Positions 1-8,807 of a DNA stretch of 38,324 bases are shown here, piece after piece. Origin of the DNA: Verrucomicrobiota bacterium (GTDB lineage: Bacteria; Verrucomicrobiota; Verrucomicrobiia; Chthoniobacterales; UBA10450); NCBI GenBank assembly GCA_003218975.1, contig QHPD01000006.1, positions 1-38,324 of the forward strand. The letters are read 5' to 3'. Below the pieces are notes generated by a model. It did not search any database and was not told the DNA's origin. It saw only the letters and a list, made by a program, of their open reading frames with translations. A program made the translations under genes and the position numbers. Positions within the stretch are counted from its first letter, which is position 1. Every line of letters starts with the position of its first letter.

Positions 1-730
1 GGGTAACAACTACTACGGTCAGCTTGGCAACGGCACGACGACCAATAGCTATGTAGCGGTGCAAGCGATTGGCGTCACCAACGCTATCGCGGTTGCTGCA
101 GGTCAATACCATACCCTGGCTCTGAAAAGCGATGGAACGGTCTTGGCCTGGGGCTACAACAGTAACGGTCAGTTGGGCGATGCCACAACCACTCAGCGCA
201 ACGCGCCCGTGACAGTTAGTGGTGCCGCCAATATGATCTCGGTCGTCGCTGGCAACCACAGCCTCGCCATTGGCATTTACAAAGGGGTCGCTCTCATCTG
301 GGCGTGGGGTCCAAACAGTTATGGCCAATTGGGTGATGGGACAACCACTGAAAGACATGCTCCCGTGCTAACGCACACACCGTTCGATGCCGATCAAGAC
401 GGGTTGCCAGATTGGCAGGAGTACAACTGGAACAGCGATCCGCTGAATCCCGATACGAATGGTGACGGTCTATCCGATAGTGATGATGTGCTCATGGGTA
501 TCAATCCAGCGAATCTGGACGTCGATGGAGATGGACTCACAAATGCGCAAGAGCTTGCGATGGGAACCAACCCTTTCGTGGCCGATACCGATGGAGATGG
601 AGTGCTAGATAGACAAGACGCTTTTCCGTTGGATCCAACGCGTTCTCAAGGACCAGCGCCTGATCCCAACGATCATACGCCGCCCGTTATAACAATCACT
701 TACCCAACAACAGGAATTACCCAGCTGTAG
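1..730 (+). CDS. RCC1-repeat protein with thrombospondin-3-type calcium repeats (3' part)
   Basis: The reading frame is open from base 2, so the gene begins left of the window; the first in-frame GTG (59) is not a credible start. At least two RCC1-type blade units are visible, with the signatures YGQLGNGTTT, VAAGQYHTLALKSDGTVLAW and YGQLGDGTTTERHAPV, which in known families form a beta-propeller. About four aspartate-rich units follow (DADQDGLPDWQEY, DTNGDGLSDSDD, DVDGDGLTNAQE, DTDGDGVLDRQDAFPLDP), matching the DxDxDG pattern of thrombospondin-3/EF-hand-like calcium sites in secreted proteins. The protein stops 11 residues into TPPVITITYPTTG, which resembles the first strand of a bacterial Ig-like domain, so it may be truncated. 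It lies 45 bp upstream of the RHS gene on the same strand. The family calls are confident; the role (likely surface or secreted) is inferred. Confidence 0.85.
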   Translation, partial: GNNYYGQLGNGTTTNSYVAVQAIGVTNAIAVAAGQYHTLALKSDGTVLAWGYNSNGQLGDATTTQRNAPVTVSGAANMISVVAGNHSLAIGIYKGVALIWAWGPNSYGQLGDGTTTERHAPVLTHTPFDADQDGLPDWQEYNWNSDPLNPDTNGDGLSDSDDVLMGINPANLDVDGDGLTNAQELAMGTNPFVADTDGDGVLDRQDAFPLDPTRSQGPAPDPNDHTPPVITITYPTTGITQL

Positions 731-775
731 CTCCATCGAATACGCACGCCCGCAGCTTGATCGAATTCGAACTCC

Positions 776-3700
776 ATGAATCACAGAACCATTGTTACTT
801 CCGCTAGGATTACTGCACTTTTTTGCAGATGGTTGATTACGTTCATCCTGTTGCTCGAGTTAACTGTCTTGCCCCATGGCATGCGCGCCTTAGCCGCCGG
901 AACAGGCAAATTGACATCCGGAAAGCAGGCGCAGTCTACGGCCTCTACGGCCGCCGTCAGTGGCAACACGACGCAGCTGGCGGCGCCGCCACAGCCCCCG
1001 AGGAAAATCAGTCTGAGGCCGCTGGATCTAAGCCGCGCGCCAACTGAACAAGAATTGAGAATGGCGGGCCAGTTGGGGAGCCCATTAACCCCATCGAGAT
1101 CGGCAGATCCTGCCAAAATTGCCGACCCCGGCCAGCGTAAGCAGCAGGAAAATGACAACCTGCTCTTTGGGCAGGCGATTCAAAAATGGAACCAGCATAA
1201 GTATCCAGAAGCAATCGGGCTATTTCGGCAGCATCGGCAGCAATATCCAAATAGTCCGTGGGCGGGCGAGGCAGAATTGCACCTCGGATGCGCGGCACAG
1301 TTTAGCGGTAGCTGGGCTGAGGCACAGTTTAGCTTTGAATGGATTCTGGGACACCATGAAGCGGGCACAGACATTTACCAGAAGGCGAAGCTGCGTCGAT
1401 CCGTTTTGTACATCGATCAGGGGCAACTGGAAGAAGCAACGAATTCCTTTAGTGAAATGCTCCAGAGGGAAACGGATTGGGGACGGCGCACCTATGCGCA
1501 CCACTGGATTCTGCAACTCAACCTTTACAAGGCGAATGAAATCGCGCTGCGCGACTGCGGAGCAAAGAGCCTGGCCTACGTCTTGCGACAAAAGGGCTAT
1601 GCGCGGAAAGCCGGCGAAGTTAGTCTGGCGGGCGCCCCGGGAGCAAAAGGCTTCTCGCTAGGAGAACTAGCTCAGTTTGCTCAGAAGGTTGGACTAACTC
1701 CAACGGCCGTTAGGGCCCATCGCGGTCAGCTACGACAGCTTTCGATTCCATTCATTGCCCATTATTCGGATCAACATTTCGTCGTGGTAACTGGCTTCGG
1801 CGCATCGAGCTCCGTGAAGTTATTCGATCCGCGATTGGAACGGCCGACTGAACTGACGAACAAGCAATTTAATGACCAATGGTCGGGTCTTGCGTTGGTT
1901 TTCACCGCTCCACCGAAAAGAATAAGGCTCGCCACTACGACGGACCTCACTCGCGAGATGGGTGGATGTTGTGGACAGCCCAGATACCCAAGCGACTTGG
2001 GGCCAAAGAAGTCTGACAATCCTTGTGGTATGCCCGCATGGCAGGTCAACCCTGTAAACATGAATCTCGTCGTACAAGACGTCCCGATGTGGTACAAAAG
2101 TGAGATCGGGCTGAACATCGCGATTGAAATTACTTACAATAGCCAGGACTCCCTAAATCAGCTCCGCCCGTTTGGGAACAAATGGATATTCAACTATGCG
2201 TCGTATGCGATGGAGTCTCCAGGCGGCGCGCCGGCAGGATCAGTGCTGGTCGTTATGCCCGGTGGAAAAGGCGACACCTATCAACCTGACGGCAGTGGCG
2301 GATATGTCTCGCCGGCCGGAGTTTTTAATAAGGTATCGAAGCTCGCTGATTATACGTTCGATCTCCAGCTAACAGACGGGACTATTTACCACTACGGCGT
2401 GCCGCCGGAGATGAACGGCTTCTCTTCCCTTCTGCTATCGATCGAGGGCCGGAATCATGATTTTGTCACGATCACGCACGATGTTAATGGTGCCGTTACT
2501 GGAATCAAAGACTCACAAAATCGTATTTGGGCCCTGTCTTACAATGCGCAAGGCCTAGTCAGCCGAGTCGATGATCCGTTCGGAAGAAACGCAACGTTCT
2601 CCTACGATGCGAACGGCAATCTAGTGGGGCAAACCGACATGGGCGGGTTGTCGTACGGTTACACCTATGACAGCAATGTTTATCTCACCGGCATAAATAA
2701 GCCCTCGGGGACGACTGGGTTCTATATCGAGCCGGCAGACGGAATCGGCAACGGTTCCAATCAGTACCCCCTTTCAGGAGGGACGATGTGGCAGGACTAC
2801 CGCATTACCGTCACTGATCCTCTCGGCTTTGCAGAAGAATATTATTACGACGGATATTATCGATACGGCTGGTATCGAGATAAGAATCAGTATCATCCTG
2901 GCCAAAGCACTGCTGTTGCGTTAGCGAGCTCAAAGACAAGATACGATTATACTCTGGTAAGCAACCAAGGGGTGGTCTCAAAGATTACGTATGCTGATGG
3001 AAAGACGATTGTCTATTCCAACTTCAACACCGCGCGTCAACCGCAGACGATTACTGATGAGAACGGCCACGCGACTACAGTGACTTACAACTCGATGGGC
3101 CAGGTCTTGACCCGTGCCGATGCGAGAAATGTTGCTCCCGCTAACCAGTACATGACGACCTACACGTATGCGGCCAACAATATTGACCTGATTAAGGTGA
3201 CTGACTTTTTCCACGATAGCAACCATCCGGCACTTCAGATCGGATACGACGGCAACAGGAATATTACGTCGATTGCAGATGGACTCGGGTGGTCAACCGT
3301 CATCACTCGCAATCAATTTGCCCAACCGTCAACCGTCACCGACGCAACGGCACAAGTGCGGACATACAACTACGACACGTCTCATCGACTCGCATCGGTC
3401 ACGCAAAATGGAAACACGCTGTTGTCGATCGCGCCCGACGCTGTGGGCCGGCCGGGCAGCATCACTAACTCTAATGGGTACACACTCAGCTACACTTATG
3501 ATGGGCTGAATCGTCTGGTTCGTGTCACGTATCCAGACGGCAGTTATACTGAGAATGATTGGGAATGCTGCCATCTGAGCGCACAACGTAATCGTGCAGG
3601 CTACTTTACGAGGTTCACTCACGATCCGGTAAATCGACTCGTGCTCAGTATCGATGCCCAGAATCGAATCACCGAATATTTGTATGACCCCGCAGGCAAC

Positions 3701-5875
3701 CTGACGACATTAGTTGATCCAAATCGCAACGCTACCCAATGGCGATACAACAACCGGAATCGCGTCGCCAAAGAGATTTACGCCGACGGCAGTAGTTACC
3801 TTTACGATTACGATGGCGTCGGCAACCTCATGCATCAAACTGATGCGAAAGGCGTGGTGACGACCTACGGTTACGATGCAGTCAATAATTTAACCAGCGT
3901 CGCCGCCACTGGATTAGCCACCATCAGCTTCACCTACGATTCACTCAACCGTCGGACACAAATGGCTGATGGAACGGGAACGACAACGTTTGGGTACGAT
4001 CTGGCGAGTCAGCTGACGACAATAGACGGGCCACTGGCGAACGATACAACTAGTTTGTCGTATGACGCGTTCGGTCGACCAACAGGGCAATCGATCAACA
4101 ACACCGGGACCAGCACGCTCGTCTATGACAACTACGGGCGCCCCCAGACCGCGACCAACCCGTTGGGGACATTTACCTACAATTATCCCAGCGCGGTATC
4201 GACGCTTTTGTCTTCGATTACAGGAACAAGCGGGCCGAATATCAGCTTTGCGTATTTGGATACGGCACACGACCAACGACTCGGAGAAATTTGGAACAAG
4301 GAGTCCGGGAGCCAGACGATCTCAAAGTTCGATTACGAATACGACGTGCTTGGCCAGATCACGAAATGGACGCAGCAGGTCGGCGCAAACCCGGCGCAGG
4401 CTTACGACTTTGGCTATGATCCAGTGAGCCAACTTAAGAGCGGGACTCTGAAAGATCTTTCAGGCACAGTATTAAAGAGTTACGCCTACGATTACGACGG
4501 GGCCGGCAATCGCACCACAGAAGCGATCGATAGCCTTGTAACTGGCGACACAATCAACAACCTCAACCAATTGAAGACGCGACAGGGTGGAACAGGTGTC
4601 ATGCCAATCCGAGGCACGACCAATGAGCCGTCGACTGTGACCGTGAACGGAACTCTTGCGACTGTTAAAGTCGATAACAGCTTTGAAGGAAGAGCTGCGG
4701 TCACTGCGGGCAATAACACGGTCACGGTCGTGGCGACGGACGTGAACGGCAACACCACGACCAATCGCTACAATGTGACTGTCACCGGGAGCGGAAGTAA
4801 AACTCTCGTCTATGATGCCGACGGGAACCTTACGAGTGACGGCACACGCACATTTGAATGGGATCCACTGAATCGATTAACTGCAGTCACGAGCAGCACC
4901 CACCGGAGCGAGCTCACCTATAACGGATTGAGCCAGCGCGTGAAAATTGAGGAAAAGGAGAATGGGAACGTCACGAGCACGAAGAACTTGGTCTGGGTTG
5001 GATCAGAAATTTCTGAGGAGCGGGACGGGAGCAACACCGTCAGGAAACGCTACTACCCCCAGGGAGTGCAGGTTAACACGACGAACTATTACTACACAAG
5101 GGATCACTTGGGTTCAATTCGCGAGTTGACCGACAGCTCGGGCGCTGTTCAGGCTCGTTATGACTATGATCCCTATGGACGACGTACTAAGGTTAGCGGC
5201 AATGTCGATGCGGATTTTGGATTCACGGGCCATTATTATCATCAGCCGAGCGGGCTAAATCTCGCGCTTTATCGCGCGTATGACGCTGACTTGGGAAGAT
5301 GGATGAGTCGCGATCCGATTGCGGAGTTGGGCGGGATAAACCTTTATGGATATGTCGGAAATAGCCCTGTCGACTCCATCGATCCGCTCGGTTTGATCGA
5401 CGTCAATCTATTTGCTCCTGGGGACAGGCTTGCCACGTGGATTCAAAATGCGCCCGACCCTGCGAGTGTTTATACAGTCGGTGTTCACGGTTCCAACCGC
5501 AGCGTCTCGGCGTTCAGCGATCTGACGCTGCACACAGGGATGTGGCTATCTCCAGAAGACTTGGCGCGAAAAATCCTAAGTGACCCGAACTTCTCAGGAA
5601 ACACAGCGGTTCAGCTATATTCGTGCAATACTGGTAACAGAGAAGGGCAACCACCAGATTTTGGTCCGTTCCGTAACGCTCCAACGAAAAAGCCATTTGC
5701 GCAAAAGTTGGCTGACTTGCTGCATGTCCCGGTTATCGCGCCAGACAACTTTTTGTGGATTTCTCCAAGCGGTTCTGTTTTTATCGGGCCGCCAGTTGAT
5801 TCTCATCTGGCTCCAAGGGACTGGACAGCGAACCACAGTTCGCCCGGCCATTGGATCGCTTATTTGCCTCATTGA
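776..5875 (+). CDS. Exported RHS/YD-repeat polymorphic toxin-like protein with C39-like peptidase domain and caspase-like tip
   Basis: This is a 1699-residue protein. Residues 1-42 look like a Sec signal peptide (hydrophobic stretch around 14-32, then ALAAG). Residues about 127-240 form TPR-like helices. Residues about 250-375 resemble a papain-like C39 peptidase, with Cys261 in LRDCGAKSL, His334 in DQHFVVV and Asp351 in LFDP as a plausible triad. YD/RHS repeats run from about 430 to 1450, interrupted by an Ig-like insert (about 1275-1345). The RHS core reads GRWMSRDPIAELGGINLYGY and ends in IDPLGL near residue 1540, where RHS proteins of known families are cut by an aspartyl autoprotease. 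The final 159 residues are the variable tip: VHGS (His1571) and YSCNTG (Cys1617) follow predicted strands, resembling the His-Gly and Cys of clan CD (caspase/CHAT) peptidases. The next gene overlaps its stop codon. Family and layout are clear; the toxin role is inferred. Confidence 0.9.
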   Translation: MNHRTIVTSARITALFCRWLITFILLLELTVLPHGMRALAAGTGKLTSGKQAQSTASTAAVSGNTTQLAAPPQPPRKISLRPLDLSRAPTEQELRMAGQLGSPLTPSRSADPAKIADPGQRKQQENDNLLFGQAIQKWNQHKYPEAIGLFRQHRQQYPNSPWAGEAELHLGCAAQFSGSWAEAQFSFEWILGHHEAGTDIYQKAKLRRSVLYIDQGQLEEATNSFSEMLQRETDWGRRTYAHHWILQLNLYKANEIALRDCGAKSLAYVLRQKGYARKAGEVSLAGAPGAKGFSLGELAQFAQKVGLTPTAVRAHRGQLRQLSIPFIAHYSDQHFVVVTGFGASSSVKLFDPRLERPTELTNKQFNDQWSGLALVFTAPPKRIRLATTTDLTREMGGCCGQPRYPSDLGPKKSDNPCGMPAWQVNPVNMNLVVQDVPMWYKSEIGLNIAIEITYNSQDSLNQLRPFGNKWIFNYASYAMESPGGAPAGSVLVVMPGGKGDTYQPDGSGGYVSPAGVFNKVSKLADYTFDLQLTDGTIYHYGVPPEMNGFSSLLLSIEGRNHDFVTITHDVNGAVTGIKDSQNRIWALSYNAQGLVSRVDDPFGRNATFSYDANGNLVGQTDMGGLSYGYTYDSNVYLTGINKPSGTTGFYIEPADGIGNGSNQYPLSGGTMWQDYRITVTDPLGFAEEYYYDGYYRYGWYRDKNQYHPGQSTAVALASSKTRYDYTLVSNQGVVSKITYADGKTIVYSNFNTARQPQTITDENGHATTVTYNSMGQVLTRADARNVAPANQYMTTYTYAANNIDLIKVTDFFHDSNHPALQIGYDGNRNITSIADGLGWSTVITRNQFAQPSTVTDATAQVRTYNYDTSHRLASVTQNGNTLLSIAPDAVGRPGSITNSNGYTLSYTYDGLNRLVRVTYPDGSYTENDWECCHLSAQRNRAGYFTRFTHDPVNRLVLSIDAQNRITEYLYDPAGNLTTLVDPNRNATQWRYNNRNRVAKEIYADGSSYLYDYDGVGNLMHQTDAKGVVTTYGYDAVNNLTSVAATGLATISFTYDSLNRRTQMADGTGTTTFGYDLASQLTTIDGPLANDTTSLSYDAFGRPTGQSINNTGTSTLVYDNYGRPQTATNPLGTFTYNYPSAVSTLLSSITGTSGPNISFAYLDTAHDQRLGEIWNKESGSQTISKFDYEYDVLGQITKWTQQVGANPAQAYDFGYDPVSQLKSGTLKDLSGTVLKSYAYDYDGAGNRTTEAIDSLVTGDTINNLNQLKTRQGGTGVMPIRGTTNEPSTVTVNGTLATVKVDNSFEGRAAVTAGNNTVTVVATDVNGNTTTNRYNVTVTGSGSKTLVYDADGNLTSDGTRTFEWDPLNRLTAVTSSTHRSELTYNGLSQRVKIEEKENGNVTSTKNLVWVGSEISEERDGSNTVRKRYYPQGVQVNTTNYYYTRDHLGSIRELTDSSGAVQARYDYDPYGRRTKVSGNVDADFGFTGHYYHQPSGLNLALYRAYDADLGRWMSRDPIAELGGINLYGYVGNSPVDSIDPLGLIDVNLFAPGDRLATWIQNAPDPASVYTVGVHGSNRSVSAFSDLTLHTGMWLSPEDLARKILSDPNFSGNTAVQLYSCNTGNREGQPPDFGPFRNAPTKKPFAQKLADLLHVPVIAPDNFLWISPSGSVFIGPPVDSHLAPRDWTANHSSPGHWIAYLPH

Positions 5876-6204
5876 TGAATCCTTCGTTCTGCAGCGTATT
5901 ATTTTTGATCGGTTCGGCTACAGCCGCCCTGATTGGCTGCGCTGCAAACGATACAACTTCATCAGATATGAAAAATCGTCAACAAGCTTCTAAGAAACTG
6001 GTACCAATGATTTCGACAGCGAGAAAGGAAGATGTGATTCCAATTTCGGATTCTGAGCTTGCAACAACGAGGCGACGCGCTGAGTCCGGCGATTTAGATG
6101 CAATTAACAAGTTGGTTGGTTATTACCTACAACACGACGAGGACGCCGAAGCACGAAAGTGGAGCGCTCGGCGTGATGAAATCATATCGCGCCGCAGTCA
6201 GTAA
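5875..6204 (+). CDS. Small lipoprotein, candidate immunity protein for the caspase-like RHS tip
   Basis: The ATG at 5875 overlaps the RHS stop codon (TGATG), so translation is probably coupled. An upstream in-frame ATG (5851) lies inside the RHS gene and is less likely. The product is 109 residues with a lipoprotein signal: hydrophobic CSVLFLIGSATAALIGC, the last four residues being a usable lipobox. The C-terminal part, AESGDLDAINKLVGYYLQHD followed by AEARKW, resembles one Sel1/TPR-like helical repeat. In polymorphic toxin loci the gene directly after the toxin tip is usually its immunity gene, and an envelope lipoprotein would suit a tip acting outside the cytoplasm. No family was recognised beyond the repeat-like helix, so the function is inferred from position. 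Confidence 0.75.
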   Translation: MNPSFCSVLFLIGSATAALIGCAANDTTSSDMKNRQQASKKLVPMISTARKEDVIPISDSELATTRRRAESGDLDAINKLVGYYLQHDEDAEARKWSARRDEIISRRSQ

Positions 6205-6249
6205 TAATCGGCGAGTTGAACCCGTGCAGATATAGTGACCCCCCCCGTA

Positions 6250-6621
6250 TCACGCTGACCGGCAACAGCACCTCCGAAGCAGTCGACAGCCTTGTGACGG
6301 GTGACACAATCAACAACTTCAACCAATTGAAGACCCGGCAGGGCGGGATTGGTGTCATGCCGATCCGAGGTACCACCAATGAGCCGTCGACTGTGACCGT
6401 AAACGGAACTCCCGCCACCGTTAAAGCCGATAACAGCTTTGAAGGAAAAGCTGCGGTCACTGCCGGCGATAACACAGTTACTGTGACGGCGACCGATGCG
6501 AACGGCAATGCGACGACAAATCGCTACAAAGTGACTGTCAGCGGGAGCGGCACCAAAACGTTCGTTTATCTGAGGAGAGAGATGGAAGCAATGACGCGAC
6601 CAAACGCTTTTATCCACAAGG
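6250..6621 (+). pseudogene. RHS core remnant, 5' part of displaced tip 2, broken by a frameshifting deletion
   Basis: The frame from about 6250 to 6570 encodes a near copy of the RHS gene around 4505-4800: DSLVTGDTINNFNQLKTRQG, then GVMPIRGTTNEPSTVTVNG and the Ig-like segment to GSGTKTFVY. Directly after FVY (about 6570) the DNA jumps to the equivalent of SEERDGSN, missing about 205 bases that the intact gene and tip 5 carry between these points. The loss is not a multiple of three, so the downstream RHS sequence lies in another frame and the upstream frame ends at 6686 as nonsense. There is no start codon or signal peptide of its own. I read it as a displaced RHS 3' fragment that later suffered a deletion. 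Confidence 0.8.
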
Positions 6622-6622
6622 A

Positions 6623-7414
6623 ATGCAAGTTGGTTCGACCAACTACTACTACTCGAAAGATCACCTTGGTTCGATACGTGAACTGACTGATAGCTCAGGC
6701 GCGGTGCAGGTGCGCTACGATTACGATGCGTATGGGCGGCTAACAAAAGTTCAGGGCGATTTGGATAGTGATTTCACCTATGCAGGTTACTACAACCATT
6801 CGGCGAGCGGGCTTTATGCGACTCTCAATAGGCTGTTTGACCCCAATCTAGGCAGGTGGATCAGCCGCGATCCGATTGAAGAAATAGCAGGCAGTAATCT
6901 ATACAGATACGTGTCCAGCAATCCAGTGAACTTCTTGGATCCACTGGGACTGGCCTCACTGACGACGGATATGACCGCCGGACTGACAGTTTTCAATCCA
7001 AATCCAGAAATGCCCGGACCAATCTCTGTCTATCCATCGCGAAATGAAGTGACCGCTAATTCGAAGCCCGGGGCGGCAGGTCCGTACAACTCCGATGACG
7101 TTTATCCAACAAAGGGGCCGTACTATAATGACCCAATATCTTACGGCCCCAATGATATTTTGAGAACCGATGATGAGAGGGGTCGATGGCTGCATGGTGG
7201 CGGTTTGGGCCTCCCCGATCCGTTTGCTCCTCGCCAAGGATGGGCTCCTACACATGGATGTACGAGATTACAGAATGAGGATATCCAAGATCTAGTAGAT
7301 AAGATTCGCGACTTCAAACAACAAAACCCTGGAGTGCCGGTGCCTTATCAGCGCTATAACTCGCCTGTCGGGGATTTTTATTCTCCGCTTCCAAAAAGAA
7401 TCGTGCTCGCATAA
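6623..7414 (+). CDS. Orphan RHS tip 2: RHS core end plus L,D-transpeptidase (YkuD)-like domain
   Basis: This open frame starts at an internal RHS methionine (6623, MQVGSTNYYY) and carries the end of the RHS core: KDHLGSIRELTDSSG, GRWISRDPIEEIAGSNLYRY and FLDPLGL. The tip (residues about 112-263) contains WLHGGGLG (His191) and, 22 residues further, PTHGCTRL (Cys213). This fits the H...[ST]HGC.R signature of YkuD L,D-transpeptidases, whose Cys attacks peptidoglycan stem peptides. L,D-transpeptidase-type effectors are known as antibacterial toxins (for example Tlde1 with a type VI system). There is no signal peptide, so it is probably not secreted alone and may act as a donor of 3' sequence for the full-length gene. 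A secreted candidate immunity gene follows 15 bp later. Tip fold: good confidence; expression as a separate protein: doubtful. Confidence 0.7.
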   Translation: MQVGSTNYYYSKDHLGSIRELTDSSGAVQVRYDYDAYGRLTKVQGDLDSDFTYAGYYNHSASGLYATLNRLFDPNLGRWISRDPIEEIAGSNLYRYVSSNPVNFLDPLGLASLTTDMTAGLTVFNPNPEMPGPISVYPSRNEVTANSKPGAAGPYNSDDVYPTKGPYYNDPISYGPNDILRTDDERGRWLHGGGLGLPDPFAPRQGWAPTHGCTRLQNEDIQDLVDKIRDFKQQNPGVPVPYQRYNSPVGDFYSPLPKRIVLA

Positions 7415-7429
7415 CTGCTGATTGAACGC

Positions 7430-7879
7430 ATGCGACTTCCCTACACAGTCACTTGTGTTGGTCTAATAATTCTGGGTGTTTGCTACGGAATCGACCAGGA
7501 TCCCCAGGAAACGCTCCATTACTTTCTCAATTTAAGCGAACAGCGCGGTAATATTTTCTACCAAGCAAAACTTGACGGCGTTGACTACCGGGCACTGCTT
7601 AAAGGGGCAATGGCAAAGGATGAGAAATCCCTCACGGCGTTGTTCAAATATACGGTGAAGGGAAGTTTAATGGGCGAGGGGGCTGATACTCATGGGGCAA
7701 TCCTTCAGGCACTTCTGTATTACTATGGAGATAAAATGTATTCGAAGGTGCTGGGTCGGTTGGATCAGTTGGTTAGACGGGAGGTAATCGCATATTTGGA
7801 CGAACGGTTTGGCTTGGAGTCGTATTCGAAGCGGTTTCCAAGAACGTATGCGCTCGCCCCACATAAGCACTCGACTTGA
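7430..7879 (+). CDS. Secreted small protein, candidate immunity protein for YkuD-like tip 2
   Basis: This 149-residue product begins 15 bp after tip 2. The N-terminus MRLPYTVTCVGLIILGVCYG is a signal peptide or membrane anchor; VCYG is only a weak lipobox. The middle part (YRALLKGAMAKDEKSLTAL, GEGADTHGAILQALL, SKVLGRLDQL) aligns well with the protein at 12120-12551, which sits after the other L,D-transpeptidase-like tip: the YR, GE, HG, L-AL and K-L--L positions are shared. Two related proteins after two tips of the same enzyme type support a toxin/immunity pairing. An export signal fits protection of the cell wall compartment. No named family was recognised. Confidence 0.75.
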   Translation: MRLPYTVTCVGLIILGVCYGIDQDPQETLHYFLNLSEQRGNIFYQAKLDGVDYRALLKGAMAKDEKSLTALFKYTVKGSLMGEGADTHGAILQALLYYYGDKMYSKVLGRLDQLVRREVIAYLDERFGLESYSKRFPRTYALAPHKHST

Positions 7880-7903
7880 ATTCCAAGCGCTTGCCAGGAG
7901 GCG

Positions 7904-8807
7904 CAGCGAGTTCACTTATAATGGACTTAGCCAGCGCGTGAAAATCGTGGAGAAAGATAATGGCTCTGTTACTAGTGCGAAGAATCTTGTCTGGGTCGGA
8001 TCAGAAATCGGTGAGGAGCGTGACGCGAGCAACAACGTTACCAAGCGCTATTATGCTCAAGGGGTACAGATTGGCTCGACGAATTATTATTACACACGCG
8101 ATCATCTCGGCTCGATTCGAGAGATGATTGACAGCAGCGAAGTCATGCATGCGAGGTATGACTACGATCCTTATGGCCGGCGGACAAAGGTTAGCGGCGA
8201 CTTGGATAGTGATTTTGCGTATGCAGGCTACTACAACCATTCATCAAGCGGCCTCTATGCAACTCTCAATAGGTTTTATGACCCCGGTCTAGGCAGGTGG
8301 ATCAGCAGGGATCCTATTGGAGAAACCGAAGGAATTAATCTGTACCGATACGCAGCAAATGATCCGCTGAAATACACCGACCCGAGCGGGCTGGAGGTAT
8401 TTCCGAACGGCGTTCCGAGCCCGACACCTTTGGGGTCAGGGCGTAGCCCGTGCACGATCTACGACGAAGCCCTGAAAGATGCACAAGCAAAATTCTCGAG
8501 ACAGGAGCTTTGGAATGTGACCAGGTGATGCATACAAGCATTGTCTGGCAAGTTGTATGATGGCAAGAGAAGATGGCAGTGCTGTGGCGAGTCTCTTTGG
8601 ATGGGCTAACGAAAAAAGGGGGACTGGCGCCACAATCAAGAAGAGGGCGAAAGAGCGATAGATGATTTTAACAATGTGTACGGGCGCCGATGTGCAAATG
8701 GATCTAACAGCACGCAGGACTGTCAGCAGAAATGCATGAATGCCGTAACCAGCGGAAATCTTATGACTTATACATCTGGTACGTCCTTAGGATATTGGGA
8801 TCGCTAA
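7904..8807 (+). pseudogene. Orphan RHS tip 3, decayed by two frameshifts (DAxxHC / NNxxGR-type tip)
   Basis: RHS similarity starts about 7904, just after the stop of the preceding gene, with FTYNGLSQRVKIVEKDNG, and runs through DHLGSIREM, GRWISRDPIGETEGINLYRY and YTDPSGL. The tip then continues in three frames. The first ends at 8528 with RQELWNVTR. The next frame gives DAYKHCLASCMMAREDG and GWANE. After an A6G5 run at 8612-8622 the frame changes again to give EEGERAIDDFNNVYGRRCA, QDCQQKCMN and a stop at 8805-8807. The DA..HC..SC ... D.NN..GR order recalls a domain often seen at polymorphic-toxin ends; I do not know its activity. Two independent shifts suggest real decay, although the homopolymer shift could be a sequencing error. 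Confidence 0.7.

Noticed and set aside
8612-8622. A6G5 run as a programmed -1 frameshift site in RHS tip 3
   Set aside because: The shift direction could fit, but the A-site codon does not re-pair well, no stimulatory hairpin is evident and another frameshift lies 90 bases upstream. Decay or a read error is simpler.
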